Shown: positions 1 through 13,109, counted from the stretch's first letter. The stretch: DNA of 64,000 bases from Mactra quadrangularis (GCA_025267735.1 CM046309.1:52520319-52584318); one strand, 5' to 3'. Made by a program: numbers and translations. The notes: a model not told the origin generated them from the letters alone.

Positions 1-220
1 TCAGTGCACCTAACCTAGATTTCCTGGACCATTGTCTATAAGTAGTACTCACCTACCCTTCCACAAAGCCAGAAACTTCTCCATATGCCTTATCAATGGA
101 AGAAAATTGACATTATTGTCAAATTTTCATGGAAGGGTATAACCTCCCCAGGTGAGATTCAACCCATACCCCTTGAGACACTAGATTCGAAATCCAGGCG
201 TGCTACTCATTGGGTCTAAC
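1..220 (-). mobile_element. tRNA-headed SINE, family A, truncated by the window edge
   Basis: A minus-strand copy of the element at 22742-23015, matching from the 'gcacctaacctag' stretch through 'tggaccattgtctata' and 'ggaagggtataacctcccc' to the tRNA-like head (degenerate B box near 160-172). It is diverged, and its 3' tail lies off the left edge. Confidence 0.8.
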
Positions 221-1494
221 TAAAACTTTGAAATAATCTCTAAGCCAAAGTAACTTAACCTAAAACTGGACAGTGACTGCTCTGCTAATATTTATGCATA
301 AGACAGCCCCATGAGTTTTAGAGAAAACTCATATTTGATATGTAAGCCATTAGTCTGCTAGATCTACATGAAGGGTCTAGATAAAATTTTGACATAGTCT
401 CTAAATGTCAATTGTGACCAAATATAATCTCTATGACTCATATTTATGTCAGAAAAACAGTACATTCATCCACATCAGAGAGGAATATTACATTACATGG
501 TATAATGTTTAACTATCCTGGCTATAAGTCAAGCAAACATCCATATAAAGGCAAACTCGGTCACTAATGTGCATTAAGATTGTTAAATACAGAAAACAGA
601 CCCCAGACAACAAACAGACTGGCAACTATATGATAACAATAAACTGGCAATAAACATTTATCGGCTTAATCAATAGATGCAAAATATATTTTATATACTT
701 GTATGTACATCTAGTAGCCAGAAGACTTGGTTTTACAGGAAACTTCAAAGACCAATGTTTAGACCTTAGGAGAATAGTGGGACATATTTGATGCCTGTCT
801 AGTGATGGCTAAATATGTTTCCCTACAGACTTGTTTATGTTAGAAATTACAATGCTTTGCACAAGTATGCCATATTTGTGCCACACGTAATGTTCGATTG
901 ATTTACAATTCCCACAAAAGTAGAAATTACTCAAGTCATTTTACACCTATAAATCATCCGTTGCCAAAAAGGCATTTCAATGTAATAGGGAAATTTCAAA
1001 TTTTCAAAGCCAATTATGGAAAACAATTTCTCAAACATTACAATTCCTCAACTTAAAATTTTGAAATGAGGGTCCTTTGGGGTTGTAACAAGGAAAATAA
1101 ATATTTCCTGCAGTTTAAATTTAACGCTAAATTTCGTTACGTAATTCAATTTCTTGTCTAAATAGAACCTTGTCACTAACTTTTTTTTTACCTTTTCACA
1201 CAAATTATGAGGACAACATAATAACCATATATATTGGTAATGACACCTCAAGCTTGTTTATCTAAATAATATAATATAACTAAGCAAGAAATTTCAACTA
1301 TGCTAAGCAAAAAAAAAGATTCCTGAATATTTTGTTTCTGGATATGAGAAATTTTATTTTCGTGTTTAATCTTTCTTTCAAAAATAATATCTAAAATGAG
1401 AATGAACAATGTTTTGTTTTGTTGTCAATTTAACAAGAAACAATTTTCTATAACCAAGAGAAAATAGTTTCCATCAAAATCAAAGGGACATAAC

Positions 1495-1640
1495 TCAACA
1501 GTTGTTTACTGCTCTGCAGAGGTGTCTTTTGTTAGAGGTAAAACATAGAGCAAAATCGACAGAGGGAATTCTAATAAACCACTCATCAGAGGTTGCCACT
1601 TTATAGTGGTGCTGTTAGCAGAGGTTACACTGTATCTAAC
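1495..1640. mobile_element. Possible small TIR element fragment
   Basis: Contains 'cagaggtgtctttt', 'cagaggttgccactttatag' and 'gcagaggttacactgta', resembling the ends of cut-and-paste MITEs that terminate in CAGTG...CACTG beside TA. No second copy is in the window, so this is a weak call. Confidence 0.3.
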
Positions 1641-2701
1641 AATCAAACAATTGAATTTGTAAGCAGTTAAAAAACAGAAATTTGCTTTTCAATGTTTGAT
1701 TGGCCAACATTTAAAATGGATCAACTATTTGTATTAAAACACATGTGTTTTAACAAATTTTCTCTGTAAAGGGGTCTTTTGGATGCATGACCAATAAATA
1801 ACAATACTTTTTTTGTGACTTGATCTGTGACTTATTGACATAATACACAACTCTCAACATTAATTTTTTAGCAGTAGGTTGCACAGTAGGACAACCTGAT
1901 ATATGTTTCACTAGTTTAGATGACAAACTATCCAGATTTAAGTGATTGCCTGAACCATATGTTTACTAACAAGTTGTCTGAAGCTAAATATCTTCAGGGG
2001 CAATCAGATGACCATTAATGTCCAGCCCTGTATACCGTTTAAAAAGCCCACCCAGCTACTATATCATCCTAGAAAAATGTATATCTACTGTAATACTGAC
2101 TGAAATTAAACAAGCAGACAAAACACATTTGATTAAATTCATATCTACTCCCTTATGCTTCAAAGACTTGGCAAAGGCTTATCAGTAACAATAATTTTCA
2201 AAGCCAAAACGTTTGTTATATGAAGTGTTGTTTAAAGTATATATTTGATGAATTATATTATGTACAATTGTATTCCTGAATAGTCAAATTAATTAGTTTA
2301 TGGATCAATTGAAAAAGATATTATATAAAAGCTTCATTATGATAGGTTTATGCCAAATATGCTTTAGAAAATGAAACATGTAGTATCATTATCTAAAACA
2401 TAATGACCAACTTCTTATAATTAATCAAATTACAAATTGCAGATAATAGACATGAAAGGATTATTTATTCTAACATAAAGACACATGGTTATTACATTAA
2501 CCCTGCTAAAGCACTTGTCATAAATATTTGCACATCAAACTACCGTCAACTGTCTGTTATTTTTTAAATCAAGAGAATACAAGGTTTAAAATATTCTTAA
2601 TTAGAAACTCATAGATTGATTATAAGTACGTTGAGTGATACACTATTGTCATGGTCATTGTTGTTAAACAAACTGCAAACATTTACCAGAGTACTGCTCA
2701 C

Positions 2702-2750
2702 CATTTCGTTTTTCACTGTCTGCTGGCTTCATCTGTACAGGATGATGCAT
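2702..2750 (-). CDS. CELF1/2: CELF1/2-class RNA-binding protein, 49-nt exon encoding the RRM1-RRM2 linker
   Basis: The next coding exon of the same minus-strand gene. It encodes MHHPVQMKPADSEKRN plus the first base of the next codon. This is the CELF1/2 linker signature that closes RRM1 and leads into RRM2. CELF3-6 proteins have a different wording here (a N-R-P-I-Q-V-type start). The length of 49 nt is the usual CELF size. The acceptor is ...atattttcag and the donor is GTGAGCAG. It enters in phase 0 and leaves in phase 1. Skipping it alone would shift the frame, while skipping it together with the 83-nt exon (132 nt in total) would keep the frame. The acceptor is preceded by three octamers spaced 20 nt apart (2783-2830). 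The following RRM2 exon was not found in 1-2701 and must lie to the left of the window. Confidence 0.95.
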
Positions 2751-2782
2751 CTGAAAATATAAATATTCATAACAAATTAATA

Positions 2783-2830
2783 ATGCAAATATATTGATAA
2801 TTATGCAAATATTTTCATGATTATGCAAAT
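2783..2830 (-). promoter_or_regulatory. Three ATGCAAAT octamers at exact 20-bp spacing before the 49-nt exon acceptor
   Basis: ATGCAAAT occurs at 2783-2790, 2803-2810 and 2823-2830, the last two preceded by the same TT. In the pre-mRNA these read AUUUGCAU, lying about 33 to 80 nt upstream of the 3' splice site. As DNA the word is the POU/Oct octamer. As RNA it contains UGCAU, close to but not the full Rbfox UGCAUG site. Function is inferred only from position and regularity. Confidence 0.4.
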
Positions 2831-3410
2831 TTATTTAAATCATAGGAAAATACTACTAACAGTAAAACTAAACAATACCAAGCAATATAACATGTTTGTC
2901 CAGTAATCTCCCTTCCACAGCTACATGATAAACAAATGGAGCAAACAGAGAGGAAGGAAAAAGCTACAGGGTACAACTTTCTTGATTTTATCTCTTTATT
3001 TCATTATATGGTTCCTTTGACATTTGTCTTTAAAAGGGTTTATCAATGAAGACTGAGCAGACAAGGTATAGGAAACAGAGAATAAGAAAAGGGGTGAGAG
3101 ATTGCCATAAGTTCTTTACATAATGCTAAAAGAAAATCACCGCATTACCTCTCACTCATTTCCTAAATCCAATACAAATGAGATTTGTTACACTTATTAT
3201 TTATAATAAATTATTGCAAAAACGTGATTGTCTACAAATGAATATGCTTAAAATACTAAGTACTTTTCACATTTAGAATAAAATATAAATGATAAATTAT
3301 AAGACATAATAATGCATTCATATAATATGTTATACATTATGTCAACCATATTTTACAGCTGACATATTATACAACTTAGTGCATTCAGTATACATGCATA
3401 CAGAATATTG

Positions 3411-3482
3411 CAGGTTTTGCACAAAACGGTTGTAACTTGCTCTTTTTTTAAATTGAGATACAACCGTTGTGCACTAATCCTG
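3411..3482. repeat. Palindromic mini-element, about 72 bp (family G, copy 1)
   Basis: The arms 'ttgcacaaaacggttgtaac' and 'tacaaccgttgtgcacta' are inverted around a T-rich loop, and the ends are 'cagg' and 'cctg'. It matches the copies at 10651, 15426, 20362 and 27413. Confidence 0.75.
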
Positions 3483-3974
3483 TGATACAGTTTATTCGAT
3501 GCATTATTAATACATGTATGAGCATATTTCAATCTAGTACATTTTGGAGTCAAATACTTCTCATATATGCAGACAAATTAACCCTGAAGTCTATGGCATA
3601 CTAAAACATGAAACCTAAACATGAATGATTTCTTTAAATTTTAAATTAATCACTCTAGTGTCTGTATTTTAGCTTTATCTAGACAGTATGTAAACAACCT
3701 TTTGACTTTCACACAGGATAAACCAACTTTAAGATGCTTTTATTTAATGTTGAGCTATTGCTGTAGTTAGACAGAATTCTTCTCATATAAAGCAATGGGT
3801 CATCTGCAAGATTTTGAAATTTAAAAGGATATGAATAATTTTGAAAATAATCTAAAAAACGAATATTTTCTAGTTTACAAGTAAACCATTAAGAAGATCA
3901 AAAGAAACTAGACCACTGAATGTGATAAAAAACCCAACAGGTGTTTGTCAAGAAATTTAGTGCTAAAATGAGTG

Positions 3975-4215
3975 GAAACCATTTTTTCCTCCAAGGGCCA
4001 TAACTCTGCAAAATCAATGGACCGTTACAAAAATGGTATATACACATGCCTGCTTGATATCCGGTCTGTGTGTAAAATTTGAATCAAATCCATTCAATAG
4101 GTGCTGAGAAATTGAGTGGACAAGAAAAGCTACAGACCGACAGACCGACTGACTGACTGATAGACAAGCTGACTCTTATGTACCCCACAAATTTTTTTTA
4201 ATGGGGGAGGAGGTT
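3975..4215 (+). mobile_element. Dispersed 'gggccataactctgc' repeat, copy 1
   Basis: Contains 'gggccataactctgc', 'aaatcaatgg', 'tatacacatgcctgcttgat' and 'aggtgctgaga', then a GACC/GACT microsatellite (about 4135-4165) and a G-rich end 'aatgggggagg'. A related copy lies at 32935-33125. I know this type as an abundant bivalve repeat. No protein is encoded. Confidence 0.7.
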
Positions 4216-7200
4216 TAATAATAATAATAATAGATTTTGATACTTTATTAAACAACAACAAAACTGAAATCAACGTAACATATTTAATTTATTTAGCCTC
4301 CATTCAGCCAAAACAAACTTAAACCACATGTATCATCTCTCCCCCTCCCCTCTGCATGTACCTCAAACACCAAACCCCTAACTTTCCACAAAACAGTTTC
4401 CATTATCGACACACTATGGGAACACAAACTTGATCAAACTACATTCACAATCCAACAAGTAACAAACTCATAAAAATTGTCCACAAAACCTCTTAAAACA
4501 GAGAATTGTCATGACAATGAAATATAGTCTTGTTGTGTAGATTTTCTAATTTATACAGATGACAATATTTATGGTATAATGAGAAGAGCAAGAAGAAAAT
4601 TCAATAGATATCTCAGGATTAGTTGACAAGAAAATGAAGTTTGAACAACAAGTCTGACAACATTACAAATAGAAACTGATTTTCTTGGAGAGTATGAATG
4701 ACTTTAGACATGTTAATATTGAACATATATCAATATCAACAAATAACATTATATTTCTGTAACTATTTTTGTTTTGTTGTGTAATATGTATTCATAGGTA
4801 AAACATCACTCAACCAAGTGTTGATTTTTTTATTAAAATGTCAGTGGCTCATACATTAACAACTTGGCAAGGTAAAAAAAGCAATGCATCAGACTGTAAA
4901 ACATCAGGACAAATTAAAATACCTTATCTCATGCACCTATTCTAGCACATTTGAGATAATCATTAGTTTTAAGGGCTCTGTGAAACAATTTTAGAATGGA
5001 AATAAATTCTAAGTTTCAGAATTCTCTCTAAGTATATGTGCCTATCATGAGAGACCATCTTTACTTCTTACACCAGTTCTGAGAAACAATGGCTCCATGT
5101 CACAGAGATAAATTTGCAGAGTAATAAACAATAAACAGTCCATAGCCAATAATTCCAAGACAATGACAGATCAGTTTCAATGTAACCCTTTGCTTAGAGA
5201 CTAATCATTAATAAATTTATCTCAATTTCAAATCATAATGTCCAAGTATAAGGCATTAAGAACTGTCAAAAAAGCCTCAAAATCTATAAAAAAACCCAGA
5301 TGAAAGCCACCATTAAATATGGCAGGTGTTTTTAGCAGACAAAAAGTGAGAGAATAAAAAAATGTTGAAATCATACTTTGTGTAGAGAGTATATGGAAAC
5401 CAGAAGTAAAGTGAGATAGTCTGAGAGAGAAGTCAATACACACATGATAGTAACAGTGAGACTTACATCATAAATAAAGATACCCTAACATTGTTATCAA
5501 TGAAAGTATCATCACAACTATCATATAAAGCACAACTTGTGGTTCACAAGGGTATAGGAAGTGTCTGCTAAGTGCCATAAGGCACTTTTATGTTTTTTAC
5601 AGTTGTCCCACCTGCGCTTTTCAATACATGCCAAGAAATATTAAAAAAATTCTGTGATGTTTTCTATCAGTACACTGTACCTTAAATCTAGAAGATTCTA
5701 TCCCATGGTGCATCAGAGATCTAACTTTGATTTTAAAACAAGTTAACTCACAAAACAAGTGTTTGTGATTTCTCATTGACACCCAAGTAGAAATAGCTTC
5801 ACTTGTTCTTTATCAAATCATAAATCTTACCAACAAAGTTCTCTCCCTTGAATGAATCTGATCATGAGTTCACTAAGAGTGATCTTCCTTACCATATCTG
5901 TAGTTAATTAAGAATAATCTTTCTTGATTGACTCTGATCATAACTAAGCTTGGAGTGACCTCCCTTTACTTAATTGGGACTAGGCCCATTAAACATTCTA
6001 AACTTTATAGGAAGGTTTTCATTAAGTTAAGAGAAAGAGGTCTTAGGGGTCAATGTTGTTATACAGACAGAATGGGGAAAAACTATGTGAAGTTATTTTT
6101 AAGTAACAAGAGAAATATAACGAGCAAAGATGAGACATTTTCTTAGTCATAAATCAATAGTCTAAGGAGCAAGTTTGCCAAACCAAATATTACTATCATT
6201 ATCCTTCCATCCATCAGTTTACTGTAAGAAATGTTATGTAAGAAATACCATTCTTGGACCATTGTCTTCAATAATAGAGACAATATAAGTTGTAATAACA
6301 AATTCCCTTTAGATTTGTTTCTATTAAAAAACTGACATTTTCAAGTAAGTAATATACAAACGAAACACATTTTGTTATTTTAACAATCCCTTAGACTATA
6401 GTCACTGGACATAAACAAATTCATCTTAATGCTGATGAAGTTTACAGTAAAAGTAAAGATCATTACTGACTTACATATTGTTTCTACCCTTGTTTGTATA
6501 ATGACAATATGTTTAGTAACAATAGACCACAGTGACTGGGTCTGTGAAACAAGAGTTGGCCGACACTAATTCACTAACTATCTCAGCCCTTCCCAAGAGA
6601 GCTAATGATCATTCAAATAATATCTTCTTTTTCTACATTCAAATAGGGTTTCACACTTAATTTACAGCTTGCCCTACATTAATGCGATGTCTACATGAAG
6701 CAAACTTGGAACTGAAAAAATGTTCAAAGACATTACACAGCAGAATACTTCCACAAGCATCTGCATTCACAGAACTTAGCAGAACTAAATCTGCAAGCCC
6801 TCCAAAGAGGCTAGATTTACCTTTTAAAATGTTTCAGTAAGGGATAGTCTATTACAATTTATGAGACTTTGCAGGAGGCTACCAGTTGGCAAGCTTCAGT
6901 TATGAACAGTAAGTTAACAAAACACTTTGAAAACCCTTGAAGTTTGGAACAGTTTATCAACAAATCATAAAACCTTGCATAAGAGGCAAATCAATTGCAA
7001 GTTGCATCAAGAGAAAGTTTGTTAACAAATCAGCAAACTGTTAAAAAATGTAAATTGGCCAAACAAAAACGAGTCTTGATAAGACAACATGAGATGTGAG
7101 AAAGTAAAAGTTCCATGAGTGCAATTCAGCGCACATATGGTTTCAAAGTGTTCAAAAAGGCATATACAAAGTTTACTGATGCCAAAGGTAAGTGGAAAAT

Positions 7201-8214
7201 AGGCTTAGAGCATACTTTCTGAAGTGATTCCTTCAAAAATGGCAAAAACAAGTGAACAGTTTTATCCATAGATCTATCCTATAGAGATCAGGAAGCGTTT
7301 TGTCTTTGATGCCAGATTCACATCAAGTCTTTGGTATTACTGAATACAGAGAAGATCTGACACAAGAGTAAAGAAAAGCAGATTAATTGAAAGAGAACAT
7401 TCATTAAGCCACATCAAGTGGCACTTAGGTGCATTGCATGTGCAGAATTAATTATTATGTAAAAATTAATTAATAAAAGTGTAGCACAGGTGTACCTCAT
7501 GCAGGAAGGAATGGGGAGCTCACAAGGAGACGTCCTGGTATAACTATCATTGTATTGTAAGAGAAATACCGGATGTATAAAACATCAGAAAGAAACCTTA
7601 ATCAAGCATAAAAACATGGAATTGAAATCAATCTATGGCAAATTATACTTCATTTTGTAAAAATGTCAAATTATTTTTTTCAGCAAATAAATGAGTAATC
7701 AATATAATGTTGAGTGAACCAAAACAGTATTGAGGAGTACCAAATAGCATTTCAAGCATTTTACTTTTTTATCAAACTTTTTTTACAAAATTTCCTGGAA
7801 AACTAATGATGGAGTCCCACCACCCAACATGCATCAAATTTTATAAAAACATTGTCATGGAATGATATTATGTTGTTTTTGAAACATTATGCTGATGCCA
7901 AAGTGATTTCATCACTAAATTAATAGTTTTCATTGTCAATAAGCCGGAACTGGCAACATGAAACTTGCATACAATTATATAATAAAACATGCACAAACAA
8001 AATGATACAGCACAGTTACAGGAACTTGATTATTTTTACATTATGGAAAATGAATCAGAGTAATAAAATGAATCACTATGTTGAACACACAAATAGTGAC
8101 AACTGGCAAAGATTGGACAAACTAATTCTGGTATCTAAGAAGAAACAAGAATAGGAAGAAAAAAAGAAACAAAATGTATGATTTTTCAGGTATTATTACT
8201 GTTAGAAGATGCAT
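4216..8214. other. Intron sequence, nothing recognisable
   Basis: AT-rich sequence with a short (AAT)n at 4219-4231. I see no exon, RNA gene, TIR element or clear repeat family here. The few short open frames have no recognisable content. Confidence 0.6.
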
Positions 8215-8450
8215 GAGAAAAGACAAATAAGGATAGAAAAGCAGAAGACAAAACAGCAGAAGGCAAGAAAAGTCAAAGAACAAACAGCGTAAAACAAAAA
8301 AGCCAAAGACCAAATGGCATAAAACAGAAAAGCCAAGATTAAACAGCATACAGAAGATAAGGCAAATACCAAATGGCATAAAACAGAAAAGTTAAAGACC
8401 AAACAGCATACAACAGAAATACCTAAGACCAAATAGCAAATGGCTGAATC
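8215..8450 (+). repeat. Degenerate tandem repeat, unit about 30 bp
   Basis: Imperfect units of the form 'gaccaaatggcataaaacag' followed by 'aaaagccaaa' recur about seven times. The purine bias leaves open frames on the minus strand with Leu/Phe/Cys-rich translations, which are by-products of the repeat. Confidence 0.7.
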
Positions 8451-9490
8451 TCAAAACTAAAATCATTGCAGAGAATTATATTGTCTCTGAAATAATGTGA
8501 ATGATGAAATAAAAAAATAGTAAGCAAAAAAATGTACAAATATTATATAATATGACACATGCTATCAATATTACCAATTTCTTAGAAATTTAAAAACTGC
8601 CAAAGAAATTTCATGGATTTTTAAAAATATATGACCAACTACTGCAGCTGCTGTCAAAAATGGACTAAAAACAAGATGTAATGACAAGTATTTGTAGCAT
8701 TCAGATAGTTGTGTCTGCTATCTTAACAACCCAACACTCTTCCAGACATGCTTGACCTGTCAGTTCCAATTAACATTTACATTATGAAGAAATTTCAAGA
8801 TAAAATGTCTTTAATTAGTATTCAAAATATACATTCTTCATTGAGTACTCTTTAGTTTCGTTTCATTTAGTACTTATAAATCACTGATCTCAGTGGTATG
8901 TTACATGAAATGATAGATTTCCCAAAATGGAATATGAGATTGACCATCTACTGCCATATTTTACTATTAAGACTTTAACTCATCAGACAATGTCCTTTTT
9001 ATACATAAAACATCCATAATTACAGAAAATGATAAGCAGCTGTCAATCTATTTATAGAACAATATTCTCAGAAATATTTTTGCTATCACTAAAATGTTAC
9101 CATAATTAGTTGATAAGTATAAATAATTAACAGCTGGTCATCAGAGAGTCAGACAGTGAAATGAGAAAGTTAAAGTCTTAAAGAGCAGACAGCACAGAAA
9201 GTTCCTGTAATCAATAGAGTGTGTATTAGTAAATAGATGATTTCCGTTGATCAACTACCAGATATAAAGTAAGATTACATGGGAAAATGGTGAAAGAACA
9301 TGTAAATAATGGAAGAAAGTCTGATGACAACTTGTTAACTGCATTAGAAGATAATTAAAGATTGATCAAGACTGGATCTTATCACATGAATGGTAAAACA
9401 TGAGGAAAATGTATGAAGAAGCAAGTTTTTTAAGCTTAGATGCTGTCATTTTCTTATGGATCACAGAATAAATCCTTCATAGCTTATACT
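8451..9490. other. Intron sequence, nothing recognisable
   Basis: AT-rich, no repeat family or coding signal seen. Confidence 0.6.
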
Positions 9491-9670
9491 AGTAAGAGCA
9501 GTAGTTCAGTTGTAGAGCTGGAGCTAAATGATCGAGAGGTCCAGAGTCTGAATCCAACTAAGGGCACTGCAAATTTCCTTAACCAAGAAATTTACAAGCA
9601 GTTGTTCCAGGTGTAAATGGGTACTTCCAGAGAAGTAAAAAAAAAGAAAAAAAAGGAAAAAAAAAAGTTG
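9491..9670 (+). mobile_element. tRNA-headed SINE, family B, degenerate copy
   Basis: Aligns with the copy at 12823: 'agcagtagttcagttgtaga', 'gatcgagaggtcc', 'actaagggcactgcaaattt', 'aggtgtaaatgggtact'. It is decayed in the box B region and ends in an A-rich tract (9640-9668). Confidence 0.75.
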
Positions 9671-10377
9671 AACATCAAACTTAAATAATCTGGACCTGTA
9701 TTGTTTAAAGATTTGAATTTAAGAGTTGCTTTTTTGAATCTGATTCTCTCAGGGAAAGTCGTCCAGTTTAGTTCCTTGAAAAGGACAGCTGAAGGAGTAT
9801 CAAAATCTTGATCTAGAATAATTCTTGCTTTTTTTTTTACACCTACACTTTCACTTTCAAACAAAGGACTTCCATCAGTTAAATGATTCAAGCTCACAAG
9901 GTTCAACAAAATATCCTCTCAGCTCAAATGTCATTTTAGTTTGGAGAAGAAATCACATGATGAGCAATACTTGGACTTGACAATTAATGTTTGTTTTACA
10001 TGCAACAATTTACAAGAACAAAGTTCCAAGCACAGATCCTCTAATGGGTTCTACATGGGGAGAAATCAATTATTTACACAAAATAAAGGTTAGAAAAAAC
10101 ACCAACCATGAGAAATCTGTGACATTAATTTCAAGGAGGACAAATTAGACATGGAACAATTTTCAGCTATTAGTGTTGGCAGTCTGAACAAAATTCAATA
10201 ATTCGTTCACTCTCTAGGAATTATCTTTTATGTCAATATTACATTCTTAGACAAGAATTATCACATTTCTGTTATCTCATCCATAGAAACAAAATGAACT
10301 TAAACTGTCTAAACTTTTTTATTTACTTCAGTTTTAACAAATATTAAACAAACGAGGTATTGAGAAAATAAAATAAC
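9671..10377. other. Intron sequence, nothing recognisable
   Basis: No exon, RNA gene or repeat family seen. The open frame on the minus strand over 9592-9909 runs into the SINE's A-tail and is not a gene. Confidence 0.55.
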
Positions 10378-10435
10378 AACATAGTAACAGACTCTAAATT
10401 GTAAGCAACATAGTAACAGACTTTAAATTGTGCAA
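10378..10435 (+). repeat. Two tandem copies of a 29-bp unit
   Basis: 'caacatagtaacagact' followed by 't/ctaaattgt' appears twice in direct succession with one internal substitution. Confidence 0.85.
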
Positions 10436-10650
10436 GATGCATCAATTTTCAATCATTCAACAAATATTTAAGCATTTAAACTTTTTTATGGTTGTGTGTT
10501 AATTCACAGTGAAATTGACATTATCACAGTACTTCTTTACTTCCTTACAATTTTGACAGAAAAGTTGATTATTTAAGTTAAAATCTTTGAATATGCAGGC
10601 AAGAGCTAGTATTCTGATAATGTCAGTTTCAGTGAAAATTGACATATGGT

Positions 10651-10720
10651 GGGTTTAGCCCAAAACGGTCATAACTGAATATAAGACAAGTGTGAGTTAC
10701 AACCATTTTGCACTAAACCC
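10651..10720. repeat. Palindromic mini-element (family G, copy 2)
   Basis: The arms 'gggtttagcccaaaacggt' and 'accattttgcactaaaccc' are inverted around a short centre. Same family as 20362-20427. Confidence 0.8.
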
Positions 10721-11253
10721 TTGGTATAACAATAAAAAGATGGACCAGGTGATGTCATGTTTGGAAACCAACCTTGTTTGTAACAATGTAAATGATTTTA
10801 GAGCCCATTTTGAGCCCTACACTTAACATTTGTATTTTTAACATAGGATTCACTGATTGCAATCATCTTCATTAATGTTCAGAGGAAGGAGAATGAAACC
10901 AGCAACAATGGTCTTCATTTAAAGAAACTAGCTAACTTCTTTCCAGGAAGCCTACTGCATCGCAGATCTCACACAATATCTTCAATAACAGAAATTCACA
11001 AAAATGTTACTACAACAATTGAAATTTCAATAAATAATAAAAGTCTTAAGGGAATAAATACTGTTACATTAAACACTAATTTTATAGGTCTAAATAATTT
11101 GGTATGTGTAGACAAAATCACTGGGGACACAATATAATTGTAGACATTTTCTATATTGAAAAGAGAAAATGTGCTATGGTTTATAGATTTTAAAATGAAA
11201 GACAATATGTTTCACACTTGCATTATATGGATTCTTTAAACAGTTACATAATA

Positions 11254-11416
11254 CAGTAAGGTTCTGTAATTAGGACCATTAAAATCAATAGTCTTAATAG
11301 CGGAATGGTCTTAATATAAGGACATTTTCTTCTCAAAATAAGCATTTGGGAATTACAAGCTATCAAGTCAGATGATTTTACAGTAACCAAGGTGGTCTTA
11401 ATAGCAAAATTTACTG
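11254..11416 (+). mobile_element. TA-flanked MITE (family F, copy 1)
   Basis: Starts CAGTAAGGTTC and ends AATTTACTG, with TA on both outer sides as expected for a Tc1/mariner/pogo-type target duplication. Internal landmarks are 'taggaccattaaaatcaata', 'cttaatataaggacattttc' and 'ccaaggtggtcttaatagc'. Copies are at 24168, 40336, 57750 and 61105. No transposase is present. The pogo affinity is inferred from the end sequence only. Confidence 0.75.
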
Positions 11417-11571
11417 TATAAGCCTAAAATAATATGCAATATGGGGCTCTCAGGGAAGATTGGGCTTTGCCTGTATTGCCTTTAGTCTTTATTATAATTA
11501 TTTTAATATTACTATTATTTAAAGCATGAAACACATGGTTTCTTTAAATGGTTGGATAAAACATAAGTTTG

Positions 11572-11890
11572 ATTTGTTTGCTTTTGTTGGGTTAAATGCC
11601 GTAGCTACATATTGTATACGTCATATATAACGGTGGTCAGTCAACCTACTCACTGTTCCTCCTGGAAAGGCTAAATCTCTGGATTTAGCTGTTAACAAAT
11701 ATCTAAGCACATACTTAAGTCAGTGACTGACAACTGCCCTACATATTAAGAATCATTGGTAGGAGGGAGAATAGTCATAAAAATAGTTTCATAACCTGGA
11801 GCTCCACGAAAGTATGCCCCGCCCGGGAATCGAACCCAGGACTCCTTGATCAGTAGACTTGCATTCTACCAACTGAGCTAACTGGGCAGC
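11572..11890 (-). mobile_element. tRNA-headed SINE, family C, full-length
   Basis: Reading from the right, the head begins gcccagttagctcagttgg. Box A TAGCTCAGTTGG (11869-11880) is a perfect match to the RNA polymerase III A box, and box B GGTTCGATTCC (11826-11836) is also perfect. A body with 'cagttgtcagtcactga' follows, then the tail 'ttaacccaacaaaa'. The cloverleaf is imperfect in the acceptor and D stems, so this is a SINE head rather than a working tRNA gene. Confidence 0.92.
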
Positions 11891-12822
11891 TTAAAACATA
11901 AATTTGAAATAATTGGCCCCACTAGATGGAGTCATTTAAAGAAGCCATTTAAAACGTCAAGTACAAAAAGGCTTCCTTGAAGCAAACTGTACATAAAACA
12001 CACAAACAAAGACAATGTAATGATAACCATCAAGTTTGTAGCTGATTACAATCATTTAAACTTTAATGTGAAAGGGGCTAATTAGACCTTTTTCATTTTT
12101 CTTCAAGCGAAAAAAACATACTAAATGTTTGCCATTTAACTCAATTCTAAGGATGTATGCATCAGTGCTCGTGTACACCTATAAGTAATCGATACCCCTA
12201 ATACCTCCACAAATCCAGATAAATGCAACACTGTTCTAACTTGATTTTTTCCAAAAGTAACTTTTTTTCTTTTTTTAATCCATGGTATGCAAAATGTACT
12301 TCTGAAAAACTTGAGTATGATGAGATTTGAATGTTTAAGGGACAAAGGGCCTAATTGGCATTTGGCTTTAAGTTAAAGATATATACAGGTTGGTATGTTT
12401 TTCAAGCTTTCCTAAATAATTTAGTTAAAAAGACTTAGATTAGTGTAGCATTCACCTGACTAAATATACCTTTAACAGTAGCAAATACCCTACTAAAGTA
12501 GAATTATATCCCTTATATAGTGGCAAGCAAACCTAAATTATAGTAAATACTCATAAAATGTACTATAAACCTCTATTATTAAATATATCTAGATCTCCCA
12601 GCTTACACTAGATGAAAGCCTATCTATAAAGCCCCTGGCCCCTGATAGCGTAGAGGAAATGACTGGAGATAAAAACTGATAACAGGGATCAAACCCTTAA
12701 AAATGTTAAATTCATGTACCTGCATAATCTTGAGAATATTAACTTGTAGTTACAATAACAATGAATAATGAAATAATAGAAATAAATGATGCAATACAAT
12801 GCATATCCATAACTAGAACTAT
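11891..12822. other. Intron sequence, nothing recognisable
   Basis: AT-rich, no structured element seen. Confidence 0.55.
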
Positions 12823-13085
12823 GTAGGAGCAGTGGTCCAGTGGTAGGACTCGCGCTTAGGGATCAAGAGGTCCCGGGTTCGATCCCCACTAGGGGCACTG
12901 CTAATTTCCTTGAGCAAGAAATTAACCTACAATTGTTCCACTCCACCCAGGTGTAAATGGGTACTGTGAGGGATCGCCTGCCTGAGGGTGATTTCAGTGA
13001 CCAGGAGTTAACGTACAAGATTGTAAAGTCGGCTGAACATGTAGATGGAAGCAGACTTTAAACCGCACTTTTAACTTTTTTTTTT
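12823..13085 (+). mobile_element. tRNA-headed SINE, family B, well-preserved copy
   Basis: The tRNA-like head has an A-box-like 'tggtccagtggtagga' and a B-box-like 'gggttcgatccc'. The body has 'ggggcactgctaatttcctt' and 'aggtgtaaatgggtact', and the tail is T-rich (13074-13085). The head is unlike that of families A and C. Confidence 0.88.
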
Positions 13086-13109
13086 AACTCAGCCAGTTGA
13101 ATGTGACAC

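Larger units (their letters stand above)
1..2701 (-). other. CELF1/2: 5' part of the CELF intron downstream of the 49-nt exon
   Basis: Begins at the GTGAGCAG donor and runs out of the window at position 1. It carries a truncated SINE at its far end (1-220) and a possible MITE around 1500-1635. Apart from these I see only AT-rich sequence with no exon or structured element. Confidence 0.75.

Noticed and set aside
9592..9909. 105-codon minus-strand gene
   Set aside because: It runs through the A-rich tail and body of a SINE; its Phe/Ser-rich part is the reversed A-tract.
11818..11890. Functional tRNA gene (also at 22940-23015, 42046-42118, 63580-63652)
   Set aside because: A and B boxes are good, but acceptor and D stems do not pair properly, and each is continuous with a SINE body.
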